From NCBI GenBank assembly GCA_947588745.1, contig CANPYW010000015.1:1-44089 (forward strand): DNA of 44,089 bases. The letters run 5' to 3'. The stretch's first letter is position 1. Each line of letters starts with the position of its first letter. Origin of the DNA: Candidatus Gastranaerophilales bacterium (lineage in GTDB: Bacteria; Cyanobacteriota; Vampirovibrionia; Gastranaerophilales; Gastranaerophilaceae). Below are positions 16,635-24,308 of this stretch, one piece after another. The position numbers were made by a program, and so were the translations under genes. The notes under the pieces are model-generated. The model was not told the origin of the DNA and ran no database searches. It saw only the letters and a program-made list of their open reading frames with translations.

Positions 16635-17759
16635 CTAATTTTGTTTTTCTGTTTTATTTCTGTAATTTTTACGTCGACGCATAAGGTCAACAAATGCTTC
16701 CAGTCTTGTTATATAACCCGCACGTCCCGTTTGTTCGTCCATAATTAAAGTTAAAATAGGAATATCACAATTTTCTCTCATTGTCGGAAATATATTCTGC
16801 GACATTATTTCGGGCATGCAGGTAAACGGGCTTACGTGAATTATTCCGTCCACGCCTCTTTCATCCGCATAAGCAACATCACTTACGGATTCAAGAGCAT
16901 CACCGCCTATATCTCTCATCAGATACGGTTTTGCCATTCTGAAAGCTCTTTCGAGGTGAGTTTCTCCTTTTTTCAGGAACTTAGGAATTATTGCATCTTT
17001 TAAAAAGCTTGAAACGGTAAGACTTCTTCTTGTCTGAACCCCCATTCGTCCGAGTTCTTTTTCTATATTTTGATTTGAAAACGGATCTTGCACGAGGAAG
17101 ATTTCACCCGTAATATCAACATTCACGACATCTCTGTTTTTATCGATTTCGGTTTTTCTTATTTCCTCTGTTGCTTCCTTTTCGGCTTTTTTGAGCTGTT
17201 TTGTATTCTCGGCATCGGTAATTATTGATAATGCCTTATTATAATGCTTTTCTGCCGTACCTGTTACAACTTCCCTTGCCCTGTAATAAGAAAAGAGGTT
17301 CTCAATCCTATCCAGCACAAACATTTTGCGTACTGCCATATTTAATGCTTTTATAACGGTTATCGGATTTTTTACTCCCGAAATTTTTTTCAGGAATTTA
17401 TACATGCCCGGAAACCCGTCATACAATTGCATTTCCGTATATCTGTCGCCGTAGCCCAAATCGGTCAGCACATTTTTTATACTCTGCCCGTATTCACCAA
17501 GCCTGCATATACCGGGCGAGGATATCATTGCAACATAATCCGCACCGTTTTCGAGCGACTGCATAAAATTTCCGAGTATAAGCTTATATGGCAGACATAT
17601 AGACTCCGGACTATGCTTTGAAGCAAGTTCCAAAGTCTTTTTGCTCGTGTGAGGCGGAATAAGCGGTTCAACACCCAATTTTTTAAGTGCTGACGACCAA
17701 GCTATATATACGTTGCCCATGTGCGGGAATGCTACTTTTTTTGTTGTTTTTGACGGCAT
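16635..17759 (-). CDS. Acyl-CoA dehydratase activase-related protein (DUF2229-type)
   Basis: 374 residues. It resembles the DUF2229 half of large CoA-enzyme-activase proteins related to the 2-hydroxyacyl-CoA dehydratase system. Recognisable parts are KVAFPHMGNVYIAW at the N-terminus, ICLPYK (Cys55-Lys59), SSPGICRLGEYG (Cys85), and a C-terminal half with HVSPFTCMPEIMSQNI and an ILTLIMDEQTG segment. The Cys residues could hold an Fe-S cluster. The partner ATPase and dehydratase subunits are not in the window. It begins seven bases after the stop of a DNA-binding-like gene, so the two are probably cotranscribed. No clear ribosome binding site precedes ATG 17759, in keeping with coupling. Confidence 0.75.
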   Translation of the reverse strand: MPSKTTKKVAFPHMGNVYIAWSSALKKLGVEPLIPPHTSKKTLELASKHSPESICLPYKLILGNFMQSLENGADYVAMISSPGICRLGEYGQSIKNVLTDLGYGDRYTEMQLYDGFPGMYKFLKKISGVKNPITVIKALNMAVRKMFVLDRIENLFSYYRAREVVTGTAEKHYNKALSIITDAENTKQLKKAEKEATEEIRKTEIDKNRDVVNVDITGEIFLVQDPFSNQNIEKELGRMGVQTRRSLTVSSFLKDAIIPKFLKKGETHLERAFRMAKPYLMRDIGGDALESVSDVAYADERGVDGIIHVSPFTCMPEIMSQNIFPTMRENCDIPILTLIMDEQTGRAGYITRLEAFVDLMRRRKNYRNKTEKQN

Positions 17760-17766
17760 ATTAACA

Positions 17767-18375
17767 TTATACTTTCAAAAGATAACCACCGTTATTAGCA
17801 TTTTGGAGAATATCATCGTTTAATTTACTTCTGAGATTCTTAATATATTTATACACATAATCACGTGGCAATTCCAATATTTGTGCCAAATCTTTTGCAT
17901 AAACTATTGTATTTTTATTTGCGAGAAAATGGTCAAATACAATTTGTTCTCTTTCGGTCAAAGCTTTTTTAAACGAGAAGTTAACAGGTGTATTTTCCCG
18001 CTCTTCAACTTTTAAAGCTTCTTCCTTTTTTGTCTTTTTAGGTTCAACAGCCTTTTCCGATTTTTTTTGAGTACCTTTTTTCTTTTCCGTTTTAGGCTTT
18101 TGTTCTATTTTAGGCTCTTTTACTTTTTTTTCGGTAATTTCTTTTTCTTTGCTAAAAGATTTCAATGCAAGATTATGTATTTTTTCTGCTTTTTGAGAAT
18201 AATTTTCATTTGACATTGAATTAAGAGAACGAAATATAACACTGTCTACCAAACTGTCATCGTGTTTTTCTTCTTGAACAACTTTACCCAATCTTGCCGC
18301 ATAAGCTTCCAAAGTTATGCGTTCCAATGAGCTTCTCCACTTACGAATTTCTTCTTTGCTCAAATACTCAGGCAT
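17767..18375 (-). CDS. Protein with Lys-rich linker and C-terminal winged-helix-like domain
   Basis: About 202 residues from ATG 18375, preferred because AAGGAG lies ten bases upstream; a TTG at 18438 would add 21 residues. The N-terminal helical part (about 1-95) is followed by a very Lys/Glu-rich low-complexity linker (about 95-145). The C-terminal part, beginning near FKKALTEREQIVFDHFL, looks like a helix-turn-helix of response-regulator or winged type (YAKDLAQILELPRDYVYKYIKNLRSKL), ending with NNGGYLLKV. That end fits a wing, as in OmpR-type effector domains. Probably a DNA-binding regulator; no receiver domain. It sits directly before the activase-related gene. Confidence 0.6.
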   Translation of the reverse strand: MPEYLSKEEIRKWRSSLERITLEAYAARLGKVVQEEKHDDSLVDSVIFRSLNSMSNENYSQKAEKIHNLALKSFSKEKEITEKKVKEPKIEQKPKTEKKKGTQKKSEKAVEPKKTKKEEALKVEERENTPVNFSFKKALTEREQIVFDHFLANKNTIVYAKDLAQILELPRDYVYKYIKNLRSKLNDDILQNANNGGYLLKV

Positions 18376-18549
18376 ACCAAACAATCTCCTTGACTCATAT
18401 CTATAAACTGCTATCGGGATTAAATTACAACTTGCCAATATTTAACCTGACGTCAAAGTATTTTAATCTCTTTTATTTACATAACAAATCTAGCACAAAT
18501 TTTAATGAAAAACTCAAATTTTAAATAAAGTTTTACAAAAGATTTCAAA

Positions 18550-19029
18550 TTATTTTTTTATAACCAATCGTTCAAGCTTTCTGACAAATCTTGTGGGCTT
18601 ATTTTCGGTGTCTTTTGTTATTGAATCAACAAGAATTGTTTTCGCACCCAACAGTTTACCCGCCAAAACGTCGGTTAGCGGCCTATCCCCGATTACAACG
18701 GTTTCTTTTGGTGTAATGTTAACGGATTTAATAAACTTTTGCATTATTTTGGGGGATGGCTTATTTGCATTGCCGATAACGGGAAAATCGGACATTGATT
18801 GAACTTTTTCTATGTAAGCCTTATTTTTATTATTGCTAATTATTGCTATAACAAAATTTTGTTTAAGACCGTTCAACAATTCCTTTACTTTCGGAGGATA
18901 CTCACCTGATTTTGAGGGCATTACGGTGCTGTCCAAATCAAAAAGAACTGCGTTTATTCCGAGTGATTTTATTTCTTTAAAATCAATATCAAATAAAGAG
19001 TCCAAATTGTAATCGGGTTTTAAAATCAT
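18550..19029 (-). CDS. YqeG family HAD IIIA-type phosphatase
   Basis: 159 residues, the family's usual size. HAD motif I is DLDST (Asp31, Asp33), motif II is the ISNN segment, Lys comes from NKPSPKIM, and motif IV-like GDRPLTDVLAGKLLGA follows. YqeG-type proteins occur widely in Firmicutes and cyanobacteria; the plant/cyanobacterial homologs act on phosphatidylglycerophosphate, so a role as PGP phosphatase is plausible here but inferred. The start overlaps the stop of the U32 gene as ATGA, which means coupled translation. Confidence 0.85.
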   Translation of the reverse strand: MILKPDYNLDSLFDIDFKEIKSLGINAVLFDLDSTVMPSKSGEYPPKVKELLNGLKQNFVIAIISNNKNKAYIEKVQSMSDFPVIGNANKPSPKIMQKFIKSVNITPKETVVIGDRPLTDVLAGKLLGAKTILVDSITKDTENKPTRFVRKLERLVIKK

Positions 19030-20276
19030 CTTAAATTTTTTACTCCTATAGTCCTTGCCAGTGCATATTTGTAGTCCTCCGGAGATTTTGAAACTTCAAT
19101 TAAACTTATATCATTGGTATTTGAAAGCTGTTTTTCTTCATTTGTTTTATCATCAACAATTTTTGTAACAGTTGCTTTAAAGCACTCTTTGGGTGTTATT
19201 ATTTCAATTTCATCGTTTAAAAGAAATTTATTTTTTGTTAAAACCTTAAACATATTTCCGCATTTTTCCATAAATACGCATAAGCAGTCCGCCCCGGCCA
19301 ATCCTTTCGAAATATCGTAGCTGTAGCCCTCGGAATTTGGCGGCATTAGGTAAAACCCCGTTGTATAACCTCTGTTTCCTATCTTTATAATCTCGTTATA
19401 ATTTTCTTCTTCATTAATTTTTCCGGTTTCAAGATAATCATCAATAGCTTTTTTGTACGCTTTTGCTACGGCTGATACATAATACAAACTCTTTGTTCTT
19501 CCCTCTATTTTAAACGAGTCTATACCGACATCAATCAATCGGGGAATGTAATTTATAAGTGCCAAATCTTTCGGGCTTAATATATGAGTGCCTCTTTCGT
19601 TTTGCTCAATGTCAAAATACTCTCCGTCACGTGTTTCTTCAACAAGTTTGTAGCTCCACCTGCAAGATTGAGAGCAATTGCCATGATTAGCCTTGCGTTC
19701 TCCTTTTGTCATATAATCACTTATAAGACATCTGCCCGAAAAAGATACGCATTGAGCACCATGAACAAACACTTCAAGCTCCATATCGGGAACTTTATTT
19801 TTTATTTCTTCAATCTGTTTTAAAGATAAATCCCTTGATAAAACAACCCTTACCGCTCCCAAATCCTGCCAGAAACGCACGGCTTCATAATTCAAAATAT
19901 TTGTCTGAGTGCTTACGTGCAAAGGTATTTCAGGCATGTATTTTTTTATTACGTTATAAATTCCGAAATCGGAAAAAAGTATTGCATCGGGCTTTGCGTC
20001 TTTTATTTTTTCGGTTTGTTCAATCAAAAGGCTTATATCATTGTTATAAGCAAAAATATTAAGCGTAAGATAAACTTTTTTATTAAACGAATGTGCAAAT
20101 TCTATACACTCTTTAAGATTATCAGAAGTGATAAGTTCACCTTTTCGCATTGCCCTGAGGCTAAAATCAACCATACCCATATACACCGCATCGGCACCGT
20201 AATGTATTGCATAATCCAGCTTCTCTTTACTTCCCGCAGGCAGTAATAATTCGGGTCTTTTTAAATTCTTTTCCAT
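19026..20276 (-). CDS. Peptidase U32 family protein (TrhP/YegQ-like)
   Basis: 416 residues. U32 members of this size are linked to tRNA U34 hydroxylation (TrhP type) or to proteolysis in older annotation. Visible are LLLPAGSKEKLDYAIHYGAD and AVYMG at the N-terminus, the family signature around EVFVHGAQCVSFSGRCLIS, the GNCSQSCRW segment (Cys residues likely binding a 4Fe-4S cluster) and DSFKIEGRTKSLYYV. The TrhP assignment is by family only, since several U32 subgroups share these motifs. It begins four bases after the stop of the membrane protein gene and overlaps the yqeG-like gene, so the three form a leftward operon. Confidence 0.88.
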   Translation of the reverse strand: MEKNLKRPELLLPAGSKEKLDYAIHYGADAVYMGMVDFSLRAMRKGELITSDNLKECIEFAHSFNKKVYLTLNIFAYNNDISLLIEQTEKIKDAKPDAILFSDFGIYNVIKKYMPEIPLHVSTQTNILNYEAVRFWQDLGAVRVVLSRDLSLKQIEEIKNKVPDMELEVFVHGAQCVSFSGRCLISDYMTKGERKANHGNCSQSCRWSYKLVEETRDGEYFDIEQNERGTHILSPKDLALINYIPRLIDVGIDSFKIEGRTKSLYYVSAVAKAYKKAIDDYLETGKINEEENYNEIIKIGNRGYTTGFYLMPPNSEGYSYDISKGLAGADCLCVFMEKCGNMFKVLTKNKFLLNDEIEIITPKECFKATVTKIVDDKTNEEKQLSNTNDISLIEVSKSPEDYKYALARTIGVKNLR

Positions 20277-20280
20277 ATTC

Positions 20281-21759
20281 TTATTGTACTACAAAGTTAA
20301 AATTACGTTCAAAAGCGTGCTTCAGATAATAATTATAATCATCGGACGGCATATTCCATATATCTTTCAGCTTATTTTCCGAAACATATAATATATTATT
20401 ATCGGTTTTATATACGGCCTTGTATCTTTCCGGAATGTAATCATTAATAAGTGCATTTGCGGGAATGATTATATAGTCGGGAGTATAAGGATTTTCCAAT
20501 ATTTTTTCCCATCCGCTTTCCACATTATAGAATTTATCAAGCAACTCTTTTGTATCGTTATAATAAACTTCTTCATAACGCCCGTCCATATATATAAGAT
20601 TTTTGGGGTATAATTTATACGCAATATAACTCCCCATATCCATAGGTGCTGTAATTTTACCTTGTAAATCATTTATTTTAATGAATTCAACTTCCTTATA
20701 CGGAGCAGAATCAAGCAAAAAGTAATTATATCCGAAATATTTTACCAAAATAGTACATACAACAAGTATTGATACAGATATTACTTTATAAATCGGCTTA
20801 GTATTTATTTTGTAAGGATAAAGAAAAATCATTGACGCTATAATAAAAAAAGGAATATTTTTCACATATCTGAAAGACAAATATGCACAAATAACAAGCA
20901 ATATATATTGTGCCGCTTCTTTTTTTATATTTTTTAAACCAGTTAAAAGCAAAATCAGATTTATTATATAAAGCACTTTAAACGTAAGCAGAAATGTTAT
21001 ATCGGGATGAGAAAACGCACTTATCCACTCTGTTACATAAGGTCTTGACATTGTTGATGCCATAAAAATAAATTTTACATAATCCGCACCGTACGGATTT
21101 ATAAACATCACAAGAAAACAAAACAAAAGTGCCAATGCATAATATTTATAACGACCTTTTTTCAATGCTTCACATATAGTATAAATTAAAAGAATTCCAA
21201 GCCCTGCCACACATCCGCCGTGACAATTCACCCATATAACCATAATGGAAGGCAAAAGTACAAGAAATTTATATTTCCCGGTTTTTCTTACAAACTCCAA
21301 TATATAAATAAAAATCGTAAAGAATAAAAATGTAAAAAAATGACACCTCAACCCCGACCAAACAATATTCGGCAGAGCAAATGCAGATAATACAAAAAAT
21401 AATAAAAATAATAATTTATCAGGCTCATCAATCCTCAATTTTACTGTTTTATATATAAAAAAATAAATAAGAAACGAAATTATAAGCCTCGATAACAAAA
21501 TACCGATAAAACCGAAGTGATTTAATATAAAAGAAAATATAACCCCGCTGCCCCACTCGTGGTCAAGCCAAATATGAGTTTGAGTATAAGAAAAAGGGTC
21601 TTGTTTTAACACCCGATTAAGCTCCAAAAAAGCATCACCTTGAAGCAATCTTGCCCAAAAATCAGGGTCAACCGTATTTGAACACGTTATTGCAATAAAT
21701 AAAAAGATAATTATATATCCGAAAAATAATATGTTATTTATTAAACTGCGGCTATTCAT
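20281..21759 (-). CDS. Polytopic membrane protein, possible GT-C-like transferase
   Basis: 492 residues with about ten hydrophobic spans and a soluble C-terminal tail of about 120 residues. The first external loop has DPDFWARLLQGD and, further on, DPFSYTQTHIWLDHEWG. The pattern Asp-x-x-Trp ... Asp-Pro-Phe-Ser-Tyr ... His-Glu-Trp is common to a large set of uncharacterised GT-C-like membrane proteins. Function is not known; a role in modifying envelope glycans is only a guess from fold and layout. It is the first gene of the leftward group with the U32 and YqeG-type genes. Confidence 0.65.
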   Translation of the reverse strand: MNSRSLINNILFFGYIIIFLFIAITCSNTVDPDFWARLLQGDAFLELNRVLKQDPFSYTQTHIWLDHEWGSGVIFSFILNHFGFIGILLSRLIISFLIYFFIYKTVKLRIDEPDKLLFLLFFVLSAFALPNIVWSGLRCHFFTFLFFTIFIYILEFVRKTGKYKFLVLLPSIMVIWVNCHGGCVAGLGILLIYTICEALKKGRYKYYALALLFCFLVMFINPYGADYVKFIFMASTMSRPYVTEWISAFSHPDITFLLTFKVLYIINLILLLTGLKNIKKEAAQYILLVICAYLSFRYVKNIPFFIIASMIFLYPYKINTKPIYKVISVSILVVCTILVKYFGYNYFLLDSAPYKEVEFIKINDLQGKITAPMDMGSYIAYKLYPKNLIYMDGRYEEVYYNDTKELLDKFYNVESGWEKILENPYTPDYIIIPANALINDYIPERYKAVYKTDNNILYVSENKLKDIWNMPSDDYNYYLKHAFERNFNFVVQ

Positions 21760-21891
21760 ACTTTTATATTAATTTTATATATTCTGCATTTCAAATTATT
21801 AAGTTTTGTGAAGTTCTAAAGTTCAATCACAGCAACAATTTTGCTTTTTAATAAAAAAAAATTAAAAGAAATAACATAAAAAACTAAAGTT

Positions 21892-21920
21892 TTGATATAA
21901 ACAACCGATATAAATATTGT
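21892..21920 (+). promoter_or_regulatory. Promoter of small RNA copy 1
   Basis: TTGATA at 21892-21897, a 17-base spacer and TATTGT at 21915-21920. Just upstream, overlapping the -35 box, is AAAACTAAAGTTTT (21880-21893), a short palindrome kept in both copies. Confidence 0.55.
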
Positions 21921-21925
21921 AAAAA

Positions 21926-21994
21926 GGGCATTAGCCCATATAACCTCCCTCCCCAAAAGTCTAGTAGCCGCCTTATTATGGTCGGCTTTTTTTT
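21926..21994 (+). ncRNA. Predicted 69-nt small RNA with anti-SD motif, copy 1 (Yfr1-like architecture)
   Basis: A short hairpin GGGC-ATTA-GCCC (21926-21937) is followed by about 28 unpaired bases that contain CCTCCCTCCCC (21944-21954). Then comes a terminator hairpin, AGCCGCC with GGTCGGCT (21966-21972 / 21980-21987), and a run of eight T. A promoter with correct spacing lies directly upstream. The C-rich run can pair with purine-rich Shine-Dalgarno sequences. The layout (5' hairpin, open pyrimidine-rich motif, terminator) matches cyanobacterial Yfr1, whose motif is different (ACUCCUCACAC). No homology is claimed. Confidence 0.7.
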
Positions 21995-22058
21995 ATGAAT
22001 ATTTTTTGTCCGGTAAATATTAAATAAACTTAATATACATAAATAAAAAACTAAAGTT

Positions 22059-22088
22059 TTAATAAAAAACAACCGATATAAATATTAT
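22059..22088 (+). promoter_or_regulatory. Promoter of small RNA copy 2
   Basis: TTAATA at 22059-22064, an 18-base spacer and TATTAT at 22083-22088. Compared with copy 1, the -10 box is better and the -35 box and spacing are worse, so the two copies may differ in strength or control. Confidence 0.5.
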
Positions 22089-22093
22089 AAAAA

Positions 22094-22162
22094 GGGCATT
22101 AGCCCATATAACCTCCCTCCCCAAAAGTCTAGTAGCCGCCTTATTATGGTCGGCTTTTTTTT
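22094..22162 (+). ncRNA. Predicted 69-nt small RNA with anti-SD motif, copy 2
   Basis: The RNA portion is identical to copy 1: hairpin GGGC-ATTA-GCCC, open CCTCCCTCCCC (22112-22122), terminator hairpin and T8. It ends about 80 bases before the next gene's start, which has its own AAGGAG. Together with copy 1 it fills the 483-base gap between the genes. Confidence 0.7.
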
Positions 22163-22242
22163 ATGAAATTATTAAATCTGATATAAACGGATTATTGTTA
22201 TTAACAATCTTATTTTGTATATTATGGGAAAGGAGATTTATT

Positions 22243-23979
22243 ATGAATTTTGAATTTAATTTAACTGTTGAAGAGCTTAAAAAAAGAACAGATAAAGATA
22301 TTTTGATAAGAAAACCTTTGCTTGATAAGGATGCAAAAGAGTATCAAACACTTGATGAAGGTGATAAAAAAGCTCTTATACATTTGGCAAAAGCGGCAGA
22401 ATTTGCCAATTTAATATATATGAAGCAGGATAACGAATTAAATTTGGAATTTATGAACTTTCTAAAAGAAGAAATTAAAAAAGGAAATAAACAAGCCGAA
22501 CTTACAAAAATATTATTTGACGCACAACTTGGAATTATCGGTATGGATTCCGAATCAAACCCCGTTATTCTTGCAAAAAATGTAAAAGAATTACCGGGTA
22601 AAGCATTCTATCCCTCGGATTTAACTAAAGAAGAACTTCAAAATATTCTGAAGAAAATGATTTTAAACGGAGAAAAAGAAGAAGTTAAAAACATATTAAA
22701 CCAAAGAACAATCGTAAAACGAAACGGAGATAAGCTTAAAGCATTTGATTATACTTTGGAATTTAAAGAGGAATTTGAAAGTATAGCTTCAGAGCTGGAA
22801 AAAGCAGCCGAAGTTTCTACAAACAAAGATTTTAACGAATATTTGACACTGCAAGCAGCCGCATTAAGAACAAATGACCCGATGCTTGATGCAAAAGCGG
22901 ACAAAAAATGGGCATCACTACAAAATACACCTTTGGAATTTACGATATCAAGAGAGCAGTATGCGGATTTGATGACCGGAAGCGTTATTGAAGATGAAGA
23001 ATTAAAAGAACTTTTACAAAAAAACGATATCACGCCCGTTTCAAAAGACTCGATAGGAATAAGAACAGGTATAGTAAATAAAGCGGGTACTGATAACTTA
23101 TTAAAAATAAAGCATTTTCTGCCTTTAATGGCACAAAACATGCCTTTAAAAGAAAAATACGAACAAAATATTTCTTCAGAAGAAGATAATCTTCAAACAA
23201 TGGTTGATGTTGATTTAGTTTCATTAAGGGGAGATGAAGGTTCATACAGAGGAGGAATAACAATAGCTCAAAATCTTCCGAATAATGATAAACCGTCACT
23301 CACTATCGGAGGCGGGAGAAGAAATGTTTATCACAGACAAATAAGGACAAGCAGTTCAAAAGAAGCACTTGAACGCAGGCAAAAAAGACTTAATGCAACA
23401 TTAAATCCCGAATTGCATAAATATTACAATCCGGAAGCCGATCATTGGTTTACAATCGGGCATGAGAACGTTCATTCTTTAGGCCCTAAATCAGGTACGG
23501 AAGCATTAGGCAAATATAAAAATATTATAGAAGAAAATAAAGCAGACATGGGTTCGATTGCTTTACTGGATTGTCTTACGGAGGCAAAAGCATATACGGA
23601 AGAAGAAAAGAAACAAATTCTTGTAACTTTTGGGGCAGACTGCTTTTTAAAAGCTAAACCGGATTTATCCCAAGCACACAGAGTAAGAACAGTTATGCAA
23701 GCCTGCTTTTTCATAAAAGAAGGTGCGATATCCGTTAACGATAACGGCATAATAAATATAAACATTGAAAAAATGGTTCCGACTGCGAGAAAAATGCTTA
23801 CGGAAATAATAGAAGTGCAATTATCACAAAATTTTCAATGCGGTGAAAAATATATTAAAGATTACTTTGTTTGGACGGACGAAATAGAAAGAGTATCAAA
23901 AAAACTTAAAGAAATTGATAAATCTTTAAACGGCATGATTCAAACTCCTTTAGCGGATTATTTAACAAGCTTGGAATAA
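22243..23979 (+). CDS. M49-like (dipeptidyl-peptidase III-like) putative zinc metalloprotein
   Basis: 578 residues from ATG 22243, preferred over the upstream frame start at 22195 because AAAGGAG lies seven bases before it. The likely zinc site is HENVH at 407-411 in TIGHENVHSLGP, with EENKAD at 430-435 about 20 residues on. This is the H-E...H plus EExxAD arrangement of the M49 group. Classical M49 has HExxGH (HExxxH), while this protein has HExxH. There is no signal peptide, so it should be cytosolic. The N-terminal half is helical and charged and not otherwise recognised. It is the first gene after the tandem small RNAs. Peptidase activity is inferred. Confidence 0.7.
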   Translation: MNFEFNLTVEELKKRTDKDILIRKPLLDKDAKEYQTLDEGDKKALIHLAKAAEFANLIYMKQDNELNLEFMNFLKEEIKKGNKQAELTKILFDAQLGIIGMDSESNPVILAKNVKELPGKAFYPSDLTKEELQNILKKMILNGEKEEVKNILNQRTIVKRNGDKLKAFDYTLEFKEEFESIASELEKAAEVSTNKDFNEYLTLQAAALRTNDPMLDAKADKKWASLQNTPLEFTISREQYADLMTGSVIEDEELKELLQKNDITPVSKDSIGIRTGIVNKAGTDNLLKIKHFLPLMAQNMPLKEKYEQNISSEEDNLQTMVDVDLVSLRGDEGSYRGGITIAQNLPNNDKPSLTIGGGRRNVYHRQIRTSSSKEALERRQKRLNATLNPELHKYYNPEADHWFTIGHENVHSLGPKSGTEALGKYKNIIEENKADMGSIALLDCLTEAKAYTEEEKKQILVTFGADCFLKAKPDLSQAHRVRTVMQACFFIKEGAISVNDNGIININIEKMVPTARKMLTEIIEVQLSQNFQCGEKYIKDYFVWTDEIERVSKKLKEIDKSLNGMIQTPLADYLTSLE

Positions 23980-24060
23980 AATACCTGACAGGTTAGTTGC
24001 AATTAATAATGCACTATGCTAATATGATTAAAAAAATAATTTGTATGAGGGGGCGTAGTT

Positions 24061-24303
24061 ATGAATATTAAAGCTATTAATTCGGTATTACCCGCAAAAA
24101 CTTGTCAGCCGATTAAAGAGGTCAGTTTTGCAAGAAACGCTGAAAAGCCTGAACAGCCGTTAGCGGAAACTCCCGATACCGATACTTTTACCCCGTCCGA
24201 GCCGGGTACTCTCGAACAAAAATACGATATGGCATGCCTGCTTGCCGCATATTATAAAACTCAATATGAAGCATTGGCAAAACAAGGGAATTGTAACGCT
24301 TAG
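24061..24303 (+). CDS. Small lineage-specific protein, 80 residues
   Basis: No family recognised. It starts MNIKAINSVLPAK and has a short basic segment with VSFARN, then a Pro/Thr/Glu-rich linker and a C-terminal helix (EQKYDMACLLAAYYKTQYEALAKQ). AGGGGGCG lies before ATG 24061. It precedes dprA by five bases, so the two are probably cotranscribed. N-termini of this kind, with a Ser-Phe near residue 20-25, recur in small proteins of the suspected lineage; the 40317 gene has a related start. Function unknown. Confidence 0.7.
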   Translation: MNIKAINSVLPAKTCQPIKEVSFARNAEKPEQPLAETPDTDTFTPSEPGTLEQKYDMACLLAAYYKTQYEALAKQGNCNA

Positions 24304-24308
24304 TTTAT

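Larger units (their letters stand above)
21876..22167 (+). repeat. Tandem direct repeat of a promoter-RNA-terminator cassette
   Basis: The unit 21876-21999 recurs at 22043-22167, offset 167-168 bases. The last 80 bases (21920-21999 and 22088-22167) look identical. The few differences fall in the promoter: the -10 box TATTGT becomes TATTAT, and the bases after TTTT differ with one inserted base. Confidence 0.9.

Noticed and set aside
22003-22042. Attachment-site or mobile-element origin of the 124-base direct repeat
   Set aside because: No integrase, transposase or terminal inverted repeats nearby; each copy is a complete promoter-hairpin-terminator unit, so an RNA gene duplication explains it better.
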